A stretch of 64,000 bases of DNA from contig NZ_KE159781.1 in assembly GCF_000403455.2 (NCBI RefSeq), forward strand, positions 267,271-331,270. Direction: 5' to 3'. The notes under the pieces were generated by a model. It was not told the DNA's origin, did no database searches, and saw only the letters and a list, made by a program, of their open reading frames with translations. Every line of letters begins with the position of its first letter. Position 1 is the first letter of the stretch. Source of the DNA: Dorea sp. 5-2 (lineage in GTDB: Bacteria > Bacillota > Clostridia > Lachnospirales > Lachnospiraceae). The position numbers were made by a program, and so were the translations under genes. Shown here piece after piece: positions 49,471-57,787 of this stretch.

Positions 49471-50622
49471 ATGCTACTTAGAAGAAGGATAACCAGTCTC
49501 CTGCTGGTGCTGGCGCTTGGCGCAGGGATGGCAGTGCAGGCACATGCTTCGGAGATCGACGAGACGCAGAAGCAGGCGGAGGAGCTGGAAAAGAAGAAAA
49601 AGGATGCAGAGAACGAGAAGAATTCTCTGGAAAAGCAACTGAACGAGATCGTTGCGGAGATGGACAGGACGAAAGAGAAGATCGATACGAAAGAGGCTGA
49701 GATCAGCGAGAAGGAAGATGAGCTGATACAGGCTAAGGTCGATGAGAATGACCAGTATGAGAGCATGAAGAAAAGGATCAAGTATATGTACGAGAATGGG
49801 AATTCTCAGTTTATTGAGATCCTGTGTGAATCTAAGAGTATCGGAGAGTTCTTGAACAATGCGGAATACATCTCTACCATTTCGGAATATGACAGGAATA
49901 TGCTGGTACAGTTCCAGGAGATCGTAAAGCAGGTACAGGAGCAGGAAGCGACTCTTAAGAAAGAGTACGAAGAGCTTGAGGTTATGCAGAATGAGCTGAT
50001 CGCTAAGCAGGATAACTTAAACGAGCTGATGGAAAGTAAGCAGGAAGAGATTGAGCAGATCAGTGACGATCTGGGAGCGACGCAGGAAAAGCTTCAGAAG
50101 TTAAAGGAAGCGGCAGAGGCGGCGAAGCGCAAGCAGGAAGAGATGGCGCGCGCAGCGGCGGCAGCTGCAGCAGCGGCGAAGGCAGGTTCCGGCGGCAGTT
50201 CCGCTTCGGCAGGCGCTCCGGTGGTATCAGGGAATGGTACATTCACACATCCGTGTCCCGGCATGACATATATATCCAGTGAGTTTGGATGGCGCGCACA
50301 GCCGCTTCCGGGGGCAAGTTCGAACCATAAGGGGATGGATTTTGCGGCGCCTACGGGAACGCCGATCTATGCGGCGGCAGCCGGTACGGTAACATCTGCA
50401 AGCTATAGCGGCAACGCGGGCAATCTGATCGTGATCAATCATGGAAACGGACTGCAGACTTATTATATGCACTGTCATGCGATGTATGTGAGCGCAGGGC
50501 AGACGGTAAGTAAGGGACAGAATATCGGCGCCGTAGGAACGACGGGGAATTCTACCGGACCGCATCTTCATTTCCAGGTGATGCTGAATGGTACGCCGAC
50601 GAATCCGCGTAATTATCTGTAA
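49471..50622 (+). CDS. EnvC-like M23 peptidase with coiled coil
   Basis: 383 residues. Signal peptide (1-27, MAVQAHASE), long coiled coil (about 30-220, rich in E/K/Q heptads), an Ala/Gly/Ser linker (220-250) and a C-terminal M23 domain (HKGMDFAAPTGTPIYAAAAG; HLHFQVML) with the His and Asp zinc ligands. Coiled-coil plus M23 proteins next to FtsEX are the partner hydrolases that FtsX regulates. Zinc ligands look intact, so it may be active itself, unlike E. coli EnvC. Confidence 0.94.
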   Translation: MLLRRRITSLLLVLALGAGMAVQAHASEIDETQKQAEELEKKKKDAENEKNSLEKQLNEIVAEMDRTKEKIDTKEAEISEKEDELIQAKVDENDQYESMKKRIKYMYENGNSQFIEILCESKSIGEFLNNAEYISTISEYDRNMLVQFQEIVKQVQEQEATLKKEYEELEVMQNELIAKQDNLNELMESKQEEIEQISDDLGATQEKLQKLKEAAEAAKRKQEEMARAAAAAAAAAKAGSGGSSASAGAPVVSGNGTFTHPCPGMTYISSEFGWRAQPLPGASSNHKGMDFAAPTGTPIYAAAAGTVTSASYSGNAGNLIVINHGNGLQTYYMHCHAMYVSAGQTVSKGQNIGAVGTTGNSTGPHLHFQVMLNGTPTNPRNYL

Positions 50623-50640
50623 GTAAAGGGTTGAGAACAG

Positions 50641-51822
50641 ATGAAGGATAAGAAAGGTTTTTTACAGGGGGCGCTTTGCGGCGCCCTTGCTATATTATTG
50701 GTTGCAGGGCTCATATCCTGCGGCATGGGGACGTATGGGATACGTCTGGGCGGGCAGAAGCATTCCGGGGAGATCGATAATAAGATATCCGGGCTGCGGG
50801 AGCTTATTGACGCCAGATATCTTGGAGAGGTGGATGATTCTGAACTAGAAGAGGGGCTTTATAAAGGCCTTATAAGTGGATTAGAGGATCCTTATTCTGT
50901 GTATTATGATGAAGAAGAGACGAAGAAGCTGGTGGAGGCTACCGAAGGAGAGTATGACGGTATCGGCGCGGTGCTGACCCAGAATATGGATACCGGGATC
51001 GTCACGCTGGTACAGATCTATGAAGGTTCCCCGGCGATGGAAGCCGGGCTTAAAGATGATGATATCTTATACAAGGTCGGCGATATGGAAGTGACGGGAA
51101 TGGATCTGACGGAAGTTGTCTCCCATATCAAAGGGGAGAAGGGAACGGAGGTCAGCCTGACGGTGCTGCGCGGCGAGAATAATGAGGAAGTCACGGTGAC
51201 GGCCGTAAGGAACACGATCCAGGCGCAGACGATAGAATACGAGATGAAGGATGACAAGATCGGATATATCGCAGTGTCCGAATTCGATCTTGTGACGTAT
51301 GCGCAGTATAAAGACGCGCTTACGAATCTTGAAGGGCAGGGCATGAAAGGCCTGATCGTAGATCTTCGGAATAATCCCGGCGGAAACTTAAGTACGGTAT
51401 GTGAGATGTTAGACCTGATGCTTCCGGAGGGGCTTATCGTCTATACGGAGGACAAAGAGGGGAACAGGGAGGAGATGGAATCCGACGAAGAGAGTCAATT
51501 TCATCTGCCGATGGTTGTACTGATGAACGGCAACAGCGCCAGCGCCTCGGAGATCTACGCGGGGGCGATCCAGGATTATGGGATCGGGAAGATCGTCGGT
51601 ACGCAGTCTTATGGAAAAGGAGTGGTACAGCAGATCTTTGATCTGAAAGACGGTACTTGTGTGAAGCTGACGATCGCAGAGTATTTTACGCCGAAGGGAA
51701 GAAATATCAACGGGACCGGGATCACTCCGGATGTGGAAGTGGAGTACGAGAAGAACGAAGAAGATCCTGAGGCGGACAATCAGCTGGATAAGGCGGTAGA
51801 GGTCCTGAAGGAGCAGTTATAA
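50641..51822 (+). CDS. S41-family C-terminal processing peptidase (CtpA-like)
   Basis: 393 residues. N-terminal membrane anchor (residues 10-30, with ISCGMG), a PDZ domain (about 95-190, GAVLTQNMDTGIVTLVQIY), then the S41 catalytic core with Ser in GNSASASEIYAG (about residue 300) and Lys in SYGKGVVQQ (about 325). Extracellular tail-specific protease. 18 bp after the M23 gene, so it belongs to the ftsEX operon and may process envelope proteins or the hydrolase. Confidence 0.95.
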   Translation: MKDKKGFLQGALCGALAILLVAGLISCGMGTYGIRLGGQKHSGEIDNKISGLRELIDARYLGEVDDSELEEGLYKGLISGLEDPYSVYYDEEETKKLVEATEGEYDGIGAVLTQNMDTGIVTLVQIYEGSPAMEAGLKDDDILYKVGDMEVTGMDLTEVVSHIKGEKGTEVSLTVLRGENNEEVTVTAVRNTIQAQTIEYEMKDDKIGYIAVSEFDLVTYAQYKDALTNLEGQGMKGLIVDLRNNPGGNLSTVCEMLDLMLPEGLIVYTEDKEGNREEMESDEESQFHLPMVVLMNGNSASASEIYAGAIQDYGIGKIVGTQSYGKGVVQQIFDLKDGTCVKLTIAEYFTPKGRNINGTGITPDVEVEYEKNEEDPEADNQLDKAVEVLKEQL

Positions 51823-51852
51823 AGGGAATGCTGTTAGGCATTCCCTTTTTTG
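51821..51852 (+). terminator. Terminator of the ftsEX operon
   Basis: An 11-bp stem AAAGGGAATGC / GCATTCCCTTT (6-nt loop) with six T. Confidence 0.9.
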
Positions 51853-51860
51853 ATCTGGTA

Positions 51861-51952
51861 TGTTAGAATAAGATACAGCCAACGGCAGCTCTGCCGGAAT
51901 AATATTTCGATTGTGCAGGTAAAATAATGTAACGAGTCGCTATGTTATAGCG
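51861..51952 (+). promoter_or_regulatory. Promoter and leader of the pyr operon
   Basis: An extended -10 (TG-T-TAGAAT, 51861-51869) and a leader with two small hairpins, CGGCAG/CTGCCG (51883-51896) and CGCTAT/ATAGCG (51938-51952). No PyrR-binding loop could be confirmed. Confidence 0.35.
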
Positions 51953-51968
51953 CGGAAAGGATGAGGAT

Positions 51969-53252
51969 ATGACATTATTGATTCAGAATGGGCATGTGGT
52001 CGACCCGCTCACGAAAAGAGACGGACAATATGACGTGCTTGTCGAGGACGACAGGATCCGGAAGGTTGCGGAGCATATTGACGCAGAAGCAGACCGTGTG
52101 ATCGACGCAGACGGATGTTATGTGATGCCGGGACTGATCGATCTTCACGTACATCTGAGGGATCCGGGGCTTGAGTATAAGGAGACACTGGCGACAGGAG
52201 GAAGGGCGGCGGTAAAAGGCGGTGTGACAACGGTATGCGCCATGCCCAACACGAAGCCTGTGACAGATACGAAGGAGAAGGTGCAAAGGGTGCATGAGCG
52301 TGCGAAGGGGGAGGCTCTGACGCATGTGATCCAGCTTGGTTCCGTTACAAAAGGGCAGGATGGAAAGCAGCTGGCAGATATCCGCGGCATGGCAGAAGCA
52401 GGATGCCGCGCCATCAGTGAGGACGGAAAGTCTGTGATGAACGCATCCCTTTACCGGGAAGGAATGCGGATCGCCAAAGAGAGCGGTATCTCCGTATTCG
52501 CCCACTGTGAGGATCAGACGATGGTGGAGCAGGGTGTGATGAACGCCGATGCGAATGCGAAGCGTCTGGGACTTAAGGGGATCACGAATTCCGTGGAGGA
52601 TGTGATCGCGGCAAGAGATATCCTGCTTGCGAAAGAGACCGGGGTAAGGCTGCACCTGTGTCACTGCTCGACGGCGGACAGTGTGAAGATGGTGCGTCTT
52701 GCGAAGGAAGAGGGACTTCCTGTGACCGGTGAGGTATGTCCGCATCATTTTATCCTGAGCTCTGATGATATCAAGGAAGATAACGGAAGATATAAGATGA
52801 ATCCGCCGCTTCGGAGCAGGGAAGACGTAGAGGCTCTGCGCCGGGGGCTTAAGGACGGCGTAATGGATGTGATCGCCACGGATCACGCGCCTCATTCGCA
52901 GGAAGAGAAGGATAAGTCTATGGCACATGCGGCATTCGGGATCGTGGGGCTTGAGACTTCGGCGGCGCTTACCTTCACTTCGCTTGTAAAGACGGGCATG
53001 CTGACCATGATGGATATGGCGGAAAAGATGAGCAGTAATCCGGCAAGGATCTTGGGACTTGAGGATAGGGGAAGTATCTCGGAAGGGAAGGCTGCCGATA
53101 TCATGATATTTGACCCGGACAAGACTTATAAGATTGACAAGGATACATTTGCCTCGAAGGGGAAGAACACGCCGTTCGACGGATACGAGGTGTCGGGCGA
53201 GGTCGTATGTACGATCGTTGACGGAAGAGTCGTCTATGGCCCGGTCAGATAA
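51969..53252 (+). CDS. pyrC: Dihydroorotase
   Basis: Forms dihydroorotate from carbamoyl aspartate. 427 residues, class I (multi-domain type). HVHLRDPG gives two zinc ligands and the substrate Arg; further ligands in HCEDQ, HLCHCST and DHAPHS. First gene of the pyr operon. pyrB is not in the window. Confidence 0.97.
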   Translation: MTLLIQNGHVVDPLTKRDGQYDVLVEDDRIRKVAEHIDAEADRVIDADGCYVMPGLIDLHVHLRDPGLEYKETLATGGRAAVKGGVTTVCAMPNTKPVTDTKEKVQRVHERAKGEALTHVIQLGSVTKGQDGKQLADIRGMAEAGCRAISEDGKSVMNASLYREGMRIAKESGISVFAHCEDQTMVEQGVMNADANAKRLGLKGITNSVEDVIAARDILLAKETGVRLHLCHCSTADSVKMVRLAKEEGLPVTGEVCPHHFILSSDDIKEDNGRYKMNPPLRSREDVEALRRGLKDGVMDVIATDHAPHSQEEKDKSMAHAAFGIVGLETSAALTFTSLVKTGMLTMMDMAEKMSSNPARILGLEDRGSISEGKAADIMIFDPDKTYKIDKDTFASKGKNTPFDGYEVSGEVVCTIVDGRVVYGPVR

Positions 53253-53291
53253 ATATAAATAAAATGGAATGTACAGGGAGGTAACAGAATT

Positions 53292-54218
53292 ATGATCAAT
53301 CAGTTAGTTGCGAATATCAAGAAGACAGGAGCGCCGATCGTGGTCGGGCTTGACCCCATGCTTGGCTATGTGCCGCAGCACATCCAGAAAAGGGCATATG
53401 AAGAATACGGGGAGACGCTTGAGGGAGCGGCAGAGGCGATCTGGCAGTTTAATAAGGCGATCGTGGATACAACCTATGACCTGATCCCGGCGGTAAAACC
53501 CCAGATCGCCATGTATGAGCAGTTCGGGATTCCCGGACTTGCGGCATTTAAGAAGACGGTAGATTACTGCAAGGAGAAAGGTTTGGTGGTGATCGGAGAT
53601 GTGAAGCGCGGAGACATCGGCTCTACGTCAGGAGCATATGCAGTGGCGCATCTTGGCAGGGTGCAGGTAGGGAATAAGACATATGTACCTTTTGACGAGG
53701 ATTTTGCGACGGTGAATCCGTATTTTGGGTCAGACGGGGTGGATCCGTTCCTTAAGGTATGTAAGGAAGAGAAGAAAGGGATCTTTCTTCTGGTGAAGAC
53801 TTCGAATCCGTCAAGCGGGGAGATACAGGACCGTCTGGTAGACAAAAGGCCGCTGTATGAGCTGATCGGCGAGATGGTCGCCGCCTGGGGCGGGGATCTC
53901 ATGGGTGAGGAATACAGCTATGTGGGCGCGGTAGTCGGCGCAACCTACCCGGAGATGGGAAAGACCTTGCGAAAGATCATGCCGAAGACATATATCCTTG
54001 TGCCGGGGTACGGCGCACAGGGCGGAAAGGGCAAGGATCTGGTCCACTTCTTCAATGAGGACGGACTGGGGGCGATCGTGAATTCCTCCCGCGGCATCAT
54101 TGCGGCATATAAGCAGGAGAAGTATGCGAAGTACGGCGAAGCGGCATTTGCAGAGGCTTCCAGGGCGGCTGTTGAAGACATGGCGGCAGATATCAGGGGG
54201 GCGCTGGAGCACATTTGA
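53292..54218 (+). CDS. pyrF: Orotidine 5'-phosphate decarboxylase
   Basis: Decarboxylates OMP to UMP. 308 residues, the longer type found in many Clostridia. GLDPMLGYVPQ at the N-terminus, VIGDVKRGDIGSTSGAYA with the catalytic Asp/Lys/Asp, and LVPGYGAQGGKG for phosphate binding. 40 bp after pyrC. Confidence 0.97.
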   Translation: MINQLVANIKKTGAPIVVGLDPMLGYVPQHIQKRAYEEYGETLEGAAEAIWQFNKAIVDTTYDLIPAVKPQIAMYEQFGIPGLAAFKKTVDYCKEKGLVVIGDVKRGDIGSTSGAYAVAHLGRVQVGNKTYVPFDEDFATVNPYFGSDGVDPFLKVCKEEKKGIFLLVKTSNPSSGEIQDRLVDKRPLYELIGEMVAAWGGDLMGEEYSYVGAVVGATYPEMGKTLRKIMPKTYILVPGYGAQGGKGKDLVHFFNEDGLGAIVNSSRGIIAAYKQEKYAKYGEAAFAEASRAAVEDMAADIRGALEHI

Positions 54219-54278
54219 TAGAGGCTGTCTGTCAGATATGCGCCGTAATCTGCGAAGGGAAGTAGATAGGAGAAAACT

Positions 54279-55064
54279 ATGGGAGAGAAGAGAAAAGAGA
54301 ATGCGGCTGTAATCTCGCAAGAGAAGCTTGCCGAAGGGATATACAGCATGTGGATCAGGACGGAGGCTTCCAAAAGCGCGAAGCCCGGGCAGTTTATATC
54401 CGTATATACGAATGACGGCAGCAAGCTGCTTCCGAGGCCGATCAGCATCTGCGAGATCGACAAGGAAGAGGGGAAGCTGCGGATCGTATACCGGGTAACC
54501 GGGAGGAATACAGGGACGGAGCAGTTCTCAAGATTGGGCGAGGGGGATACCGTACCGGTGGTCGGGCCTCTGGGCAACGGGTTTCCGATTAAAGAGGCAC
54601 GGGGAAAGAAGGTATTCCTGATGGGCGGAGGCATCGGCGTGCCGCCGATCCTGGAGCTTGCGAAGCAGATGGATTGTGAGAAGAAACAGATCGTGGCGGG
54701 ATATCGTGATATGCATACTTTCCTCAGGGAAGAATTTGAAGAGAACGGGGAAGTCTATATTTCCACAGAGGACGGCAGCGCGGGCGTCAAGGGAAATGTA
54801 TTGGACGCTGTCCGTATGCATGAGCTTGAGGCGGATATCATCTATGCCTGCGGCCCGACTCCAATGTTGCGTGCGATCAAGGCATATGCCGAAGAAAAAA
54901 ACATCGTATGCTATGTATCTCTGGAAGAGAGGATGGCATGCGGCATCGGCGCATGCCTGGGATGCGTCTGCAAGACTAAGAAGAAGGATCACCACAGTAA
55001 TGTGCATAACAGCCGGATCTGCAAAGACGGACCGGTATTCCTGGCGACGGAGGTGGAACTCTGA
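54279..55064 (+). CDS. pyrK: Dihydroorotate dehydrogenase electron transfer subunit
   Basis: FAD and 2Fe-2S protein that passes electrons from PyrD to NAD. 261 residues. FAD-binding RPISICEID, NAD-binding MGGGIGVPP, and the cluster CGIGACLGCVC (Cys spacing of the 2Fe-2S ligands). AGGAG before the ATG. The stop overlaps pyrD by one base. Confidence 0.96.
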   Translation: MGEKRKENAAVISQEKLAEGIYSMWIRTEASKSAKPGQFISVYTNDGSKLLPRPISICEIDKEEGKLRIVYRVTGRNTGTEQFSRLGEGDTVPVVGPLGNGFPIKEARGKKVFLMGGGIGVPPILELAKQMDCEKKQIVAGYRDMHTFLREEFEENGEVYISTEDGSAGVKGNVLDAVRMHELEADIIYACGPTPMLRAIKAYAEEKNIVCYVSLEERMACGIGACLGCVCKTKKKDHHSNVHNSRICKDGPVFLATEVEL

Positions 55065-55969
55065 TGAATATGAAGGTGAATATTGCGGGAGTAGAATGGA
55101 AGAATCCTGTGACGGTCGCCTCCGGAACTTTTGGCTCCGGAGCGGAGTTTGCGGAATTCATGGACCTTGGCAGGCTTGGCGCGGTTACCACGAAGGGAGT
55201 GTCGAACGTTCCCTGGCAGGGGAATCCGACGCCGAGGGTTGCGGAAGTCTACGGCGGTATGATGAATGCGATCGGCCTGCAGAATCCGGGGATCGACCTG
55301 TTCTGTGAGAGGGATATCCCATTCCTGCGGCAGTTTGACACGAAGATCATCGTGAACGTATGCGGAAAGTCCGAGGAAGATTATTGCGAGGTTGTACAGC
55401 GGCTTGCCAACGAAGATGTGGATATGCTGGAGATCAATATCTCCTGCCCGAATGTGAAGGAAGGCGGGATCGCCTTCGGACAGGATCCTAGGGCAGCGGA
55501 GGGCATCACCAGGGCGGTGAAGAAGTATGCGAAGCAGCCGGTGATCATGAAGCTGAGTCCGAATGTGACGGATATTGCCGGGATGGCGAAGGCGGTGGAA
55601 GCAGGCGGAGCGGACGCGGTCTCTCTGATCAACACGCTGACCGGGATGAAGATTGATATCCACAGACGGACCTTTGCACTGGCAAACCGGACGGGCGGCG
55701 TATCAGGGCCTGCCGTTCATCCCATCGCCGTACGCATGGTATATGAGACGGCGCAGGCGGTGAAGATCCCGATCATCGGCATGGGAGGGATCGCAAGCGC
55801 TGAAGACGCCATAGAGATGATCCTGGCAGGGGCAAGCGCGGTGTCGGTGGGCACGGCAAACTTCCATGATCCTGCCGTGACGACGAAGATCGTGGACGGG
55901 ATAGAGAGATATCTCGAAGAGAATCATATAGAAGATATCCGGGAACTGGTCGGGGCAGTGCGGGATTGA
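55064..55969 (+). CDS. pyrD: Dihydroorotate dehydrogenase catalytic subunit, class 1B
   Basis: Oxidises dihydroorotate to orotate with FMN. 301 residues. NISCPNVKEGG carries the catalytic Cys, VTKGVS-like FMN contacts TTKGVSNVPW, and GMGGIASAEDA binds the phosphate of FMN. Paired with pyrK, as required for the class 1B NAD-dependent enzyme. Confidence 0.97.
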   Translation: MNMKVNIAGVEWKNPVTVASGTFGSGAEFAEFMDLGRLGAVTTKGVSNVPWQGNPTPRVAEVYGGMMNAIGLQNPGIDLFCERDIPFLRQFDTKIIVNVCGKSEEDYCEVVQRLANEDVDMLEINISCPNVKEGGIAFGQDPRAAEGITRAVKKYAKQPVIMKLSPNVTDIAGMAKAVEAGGADAVSLINTLTGMKIDIHRRTFALANRTGGVSGPAVHPIAVRMVYETAQAVKIPIIGMGGIASAEDAIEMILAGASAVSVGTANFHDPAVTTKIVDGIERYLEENHIEDIRELVGAVRD

Positions 55970-56025
55970 AAACAAGGCAGAGTTGTGATAGAATGTGGTA
56001 GAATTGGAAGGGAGAATATGACGAT

Positions 56026-56700
56026 ATGGAAAGCTACAAGCAGGAATTTATAGAATTTATGGTAGAATCCGATGTCCTCAAGTTCGGAGAATTCACGCTG
56101 AAGAGCGGAAGGAAGTCGCCGTTCTTTATGAATGCAGGAGCCTATGTGACGGGCGCTCAGCTTCGCAGGCTCGGAGAGTATTATGCGAAGGCGATCCATG
56201 ATAACTACGGTCTGGACTTTGACATACTGTTCGGGCCTGCATACAAGGGGATCCCGCTTAGTGTTGCGACCGCGATGGCGATCAGCGAGCTATACGGGAA
56301 GGACGTCCGCTACTGTTCGAACCGCAAGGAGGTGAAGGATCACGGTGATACAGGGATCTTACTTGGAAGCAAGATCAAGGACGGAGACAGGATCGTGATC
56401 ATCGAGGATGTGACGACCTCCGGCAAGTCCATCGAGGAGACGTTCCCGATCATCAAAGCACAGGGAGACGTGGAGATCAAAGGGCTGATGGTATCTCTGA
56501 ACCGTATGGAAGTCGGAAAAGGCGGCAAGAAGAGCGCGCTTGACGAGATCACGGAATTGTATGGATTCAAGGCCGAGGCGATCGTAACGATGGACGAGGT
56601 GGTGGAATATCTGTATAACAGAGAATGCCAGGGAAGAATTATCATAGATGATACATTAAAAACCGCAATTGATGCATATTATGAACAGTATGGAGCATGA
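56026..56700 (+). CDS. pyrE: Orotate phosphoribosyltransferase
   Basis: Joins orotate and PRPP to OMP. 224 residues. PRPP-binding motif VIIEDVTTSGKS, and FGPAYKGIPL for the orotate loop. Last pyr gene; the set pyrC-F-K-D-E covers the steps from dihydroorotate to UMP. Confidence 0.97.
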   Translation: MESYKQEFIEFMVESDVLKFGEFTLKSGRKSPFFMNAGAYVTGAQLRRLGEYYAKAIHDNYGLDFDILFGPAYKGIPLSVATAMAISELYGKDVRYCSNRKEVKDHGDTGILLGSKIKDGDRIVIIEDVTTSGKSIEETFPIIKAQGDVEIKGLMVSLNRMEVGKGGKKSALDEITELYGFKAEAIVTMDEVVEYLYNRECQGRIIIDDTLKTAIDAYYEQYGA

Positions 56701-56765
56701 TGCCGGAATCCGGGTATAGGATTTGGCACATGTTGCAGAGCTGCGGGAAAGGAGCGTTAGGATTG

Positions 56766-56918
56766 ATGAATGAGAAGGCATACAAGGCTATGAATTTTGC
56801 CGGAACCGCGAATATTACGGTAGGTATTATTGTGGTAGTTGTAGGAGTTGCGGTTGGGATCATCTCCATTATAAGCGGGGCACGCTTACTGAAAGAGAAA
56901 AAAGGACTTACCTTTTAA
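56766..56918 (+). CDS. Small membrane protein
   Basis: 50 residues from ATG 56766 (AAGGAG upstream); the in-frame ATG at 56697 would add 23 residues. One or two hydrophobic helices (TANITVGIIVVVVGVAVGII, then SIISGARLLKEKK). Function unknown. It follows pyrE closely and precedes a VanZ-like gene. Confidence 0.7.
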   Translation: MNEKAYKAMNFAGTANITVGIIVVVVGVAVGIISIISGARLLKEKKGLTF

Positions 56919-56946
56919 GAGATAGGACAGAAAGGGTGCTTGGTGG

Positions 56947-57432
56947 TTGAGTTTTAAACAAAGTAAAAGGATCCGTATCTTTGGGAAGATATTATTTGTG
57001 TTGTATATTATATTTATCATATATTTCTTGATTTTTTCTGATTGGTATGGACGGACGGGAGAGATGCAGGAGTATCATTATAATCTTGTTCTCTTTAAAG
57101 AGATCAAGCGATTCTGGAATTACAGGGATCAGGTTGGTCTGTTTGCTATGTTCACGAATTTATTTGGAAATGTAATTATCTTTATGCCGTTTGGTTTCTT
57201 CATGCCCATGGCGAGCAGATACCGGAGCTGCTTTTCGGCGGTATTTTATAGTTTTGGACTGAGCCTTTGTGTGGAAACCTTCCAATTGCTTACGAAAGTA
57301 GGCAGTTTTGACGTAGATGATCTTCTGCTGAATACGATCGGAGGGTTGGCGGGATATGTGATATTTGCGGTCTGTGCGGTGATAAGGAGAAGATATGCTG
57401 ATAAAGAAAAAACTGGTCACGGAAGAAGATAG
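56947..57432 (+). CDS. VanZ-like membrane protein
   Basis: 161 residues from TTG 56947. VanZ fold: four or five helices, with NLVLFKEIKRFW, NLFGNVIIFMPFGFFMP and SLCVETFQLLTKVGSFDVDD LLL-type segments. VanZ proteins give low-level teicoplanin resistance in vancomycin clusters, but standalone copies are widespread and unassigned. Overlaps the next gene by 38 bp. Confidence 0.85.
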   Translation: MSFKQSKRIRIFGKILFVLYIIFIIYFLIFSDWYGRTGEMQEYHYNLVLFKEIKRFWNYRDQVGLFAMFTNLFGNVIIFMPFGFFMPMASRYRSCFSAVFYSFGLSLCVETFQLLTKVGSFDVDDLLLNTIGGLAGYVIFAVCAVIRRRYADKEKTGHGRR

Positions 57433-57787
57433 GGCGAAAGCTCTGGCAAAAGCCAGAGAGAAGCAGCGCAGGAGGATTACGAAATACGGACAGGCGAAGC
57501 CGCGTCACGCGAAAAAAGGAATCTACTCCTGCTGCTATGCTTTTGTGGTTCTTCTTCTATTACTTTTGATGTTTCAGATTTCTTTCAGAGAAAAGGGCGA
57601 CGTTGGTATGATACTGGGATTCGCGGGATTGGGTACGATGGCGCTGGCAGGGATCGGAGTCTGGCTTGGCGGACGCGGGATGAAAGAGAGAGAGAAGAAC
57701 TATATAACATGTAAGGTTGGAATCGGAATCAATCTTGCCGTATTTCTTGGACTTACGGCGATATTTATCAGGGGGTTTGTCAGATGA
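57395..57787 (+). CDS. Small membrane protein (DUF6142-like)
   Basis: 130 residues. A basic cytoplasmic N-terminus (residues 1-40, RAKALAKAREKQRRR) and three hydrophobic helices. It resembles a Lachnospiraceae-specific family. Overlaps the VanZ gene and the following peptidase gene (4 bp), so the three are co-transcribed. Function unknown. Confidence 0.65.
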   Translation: MLIKKKLVTEEDRAKALAKAREKQRRRITKYGQAKPRHAKKGIYSCCYAFVVLLLLLLMFQISFREKGDVGMILGFAGLGTMALAGIGVWLGGRGMKEREKNYITCKVGIGINLAVFLGLTAIFIRGFVR

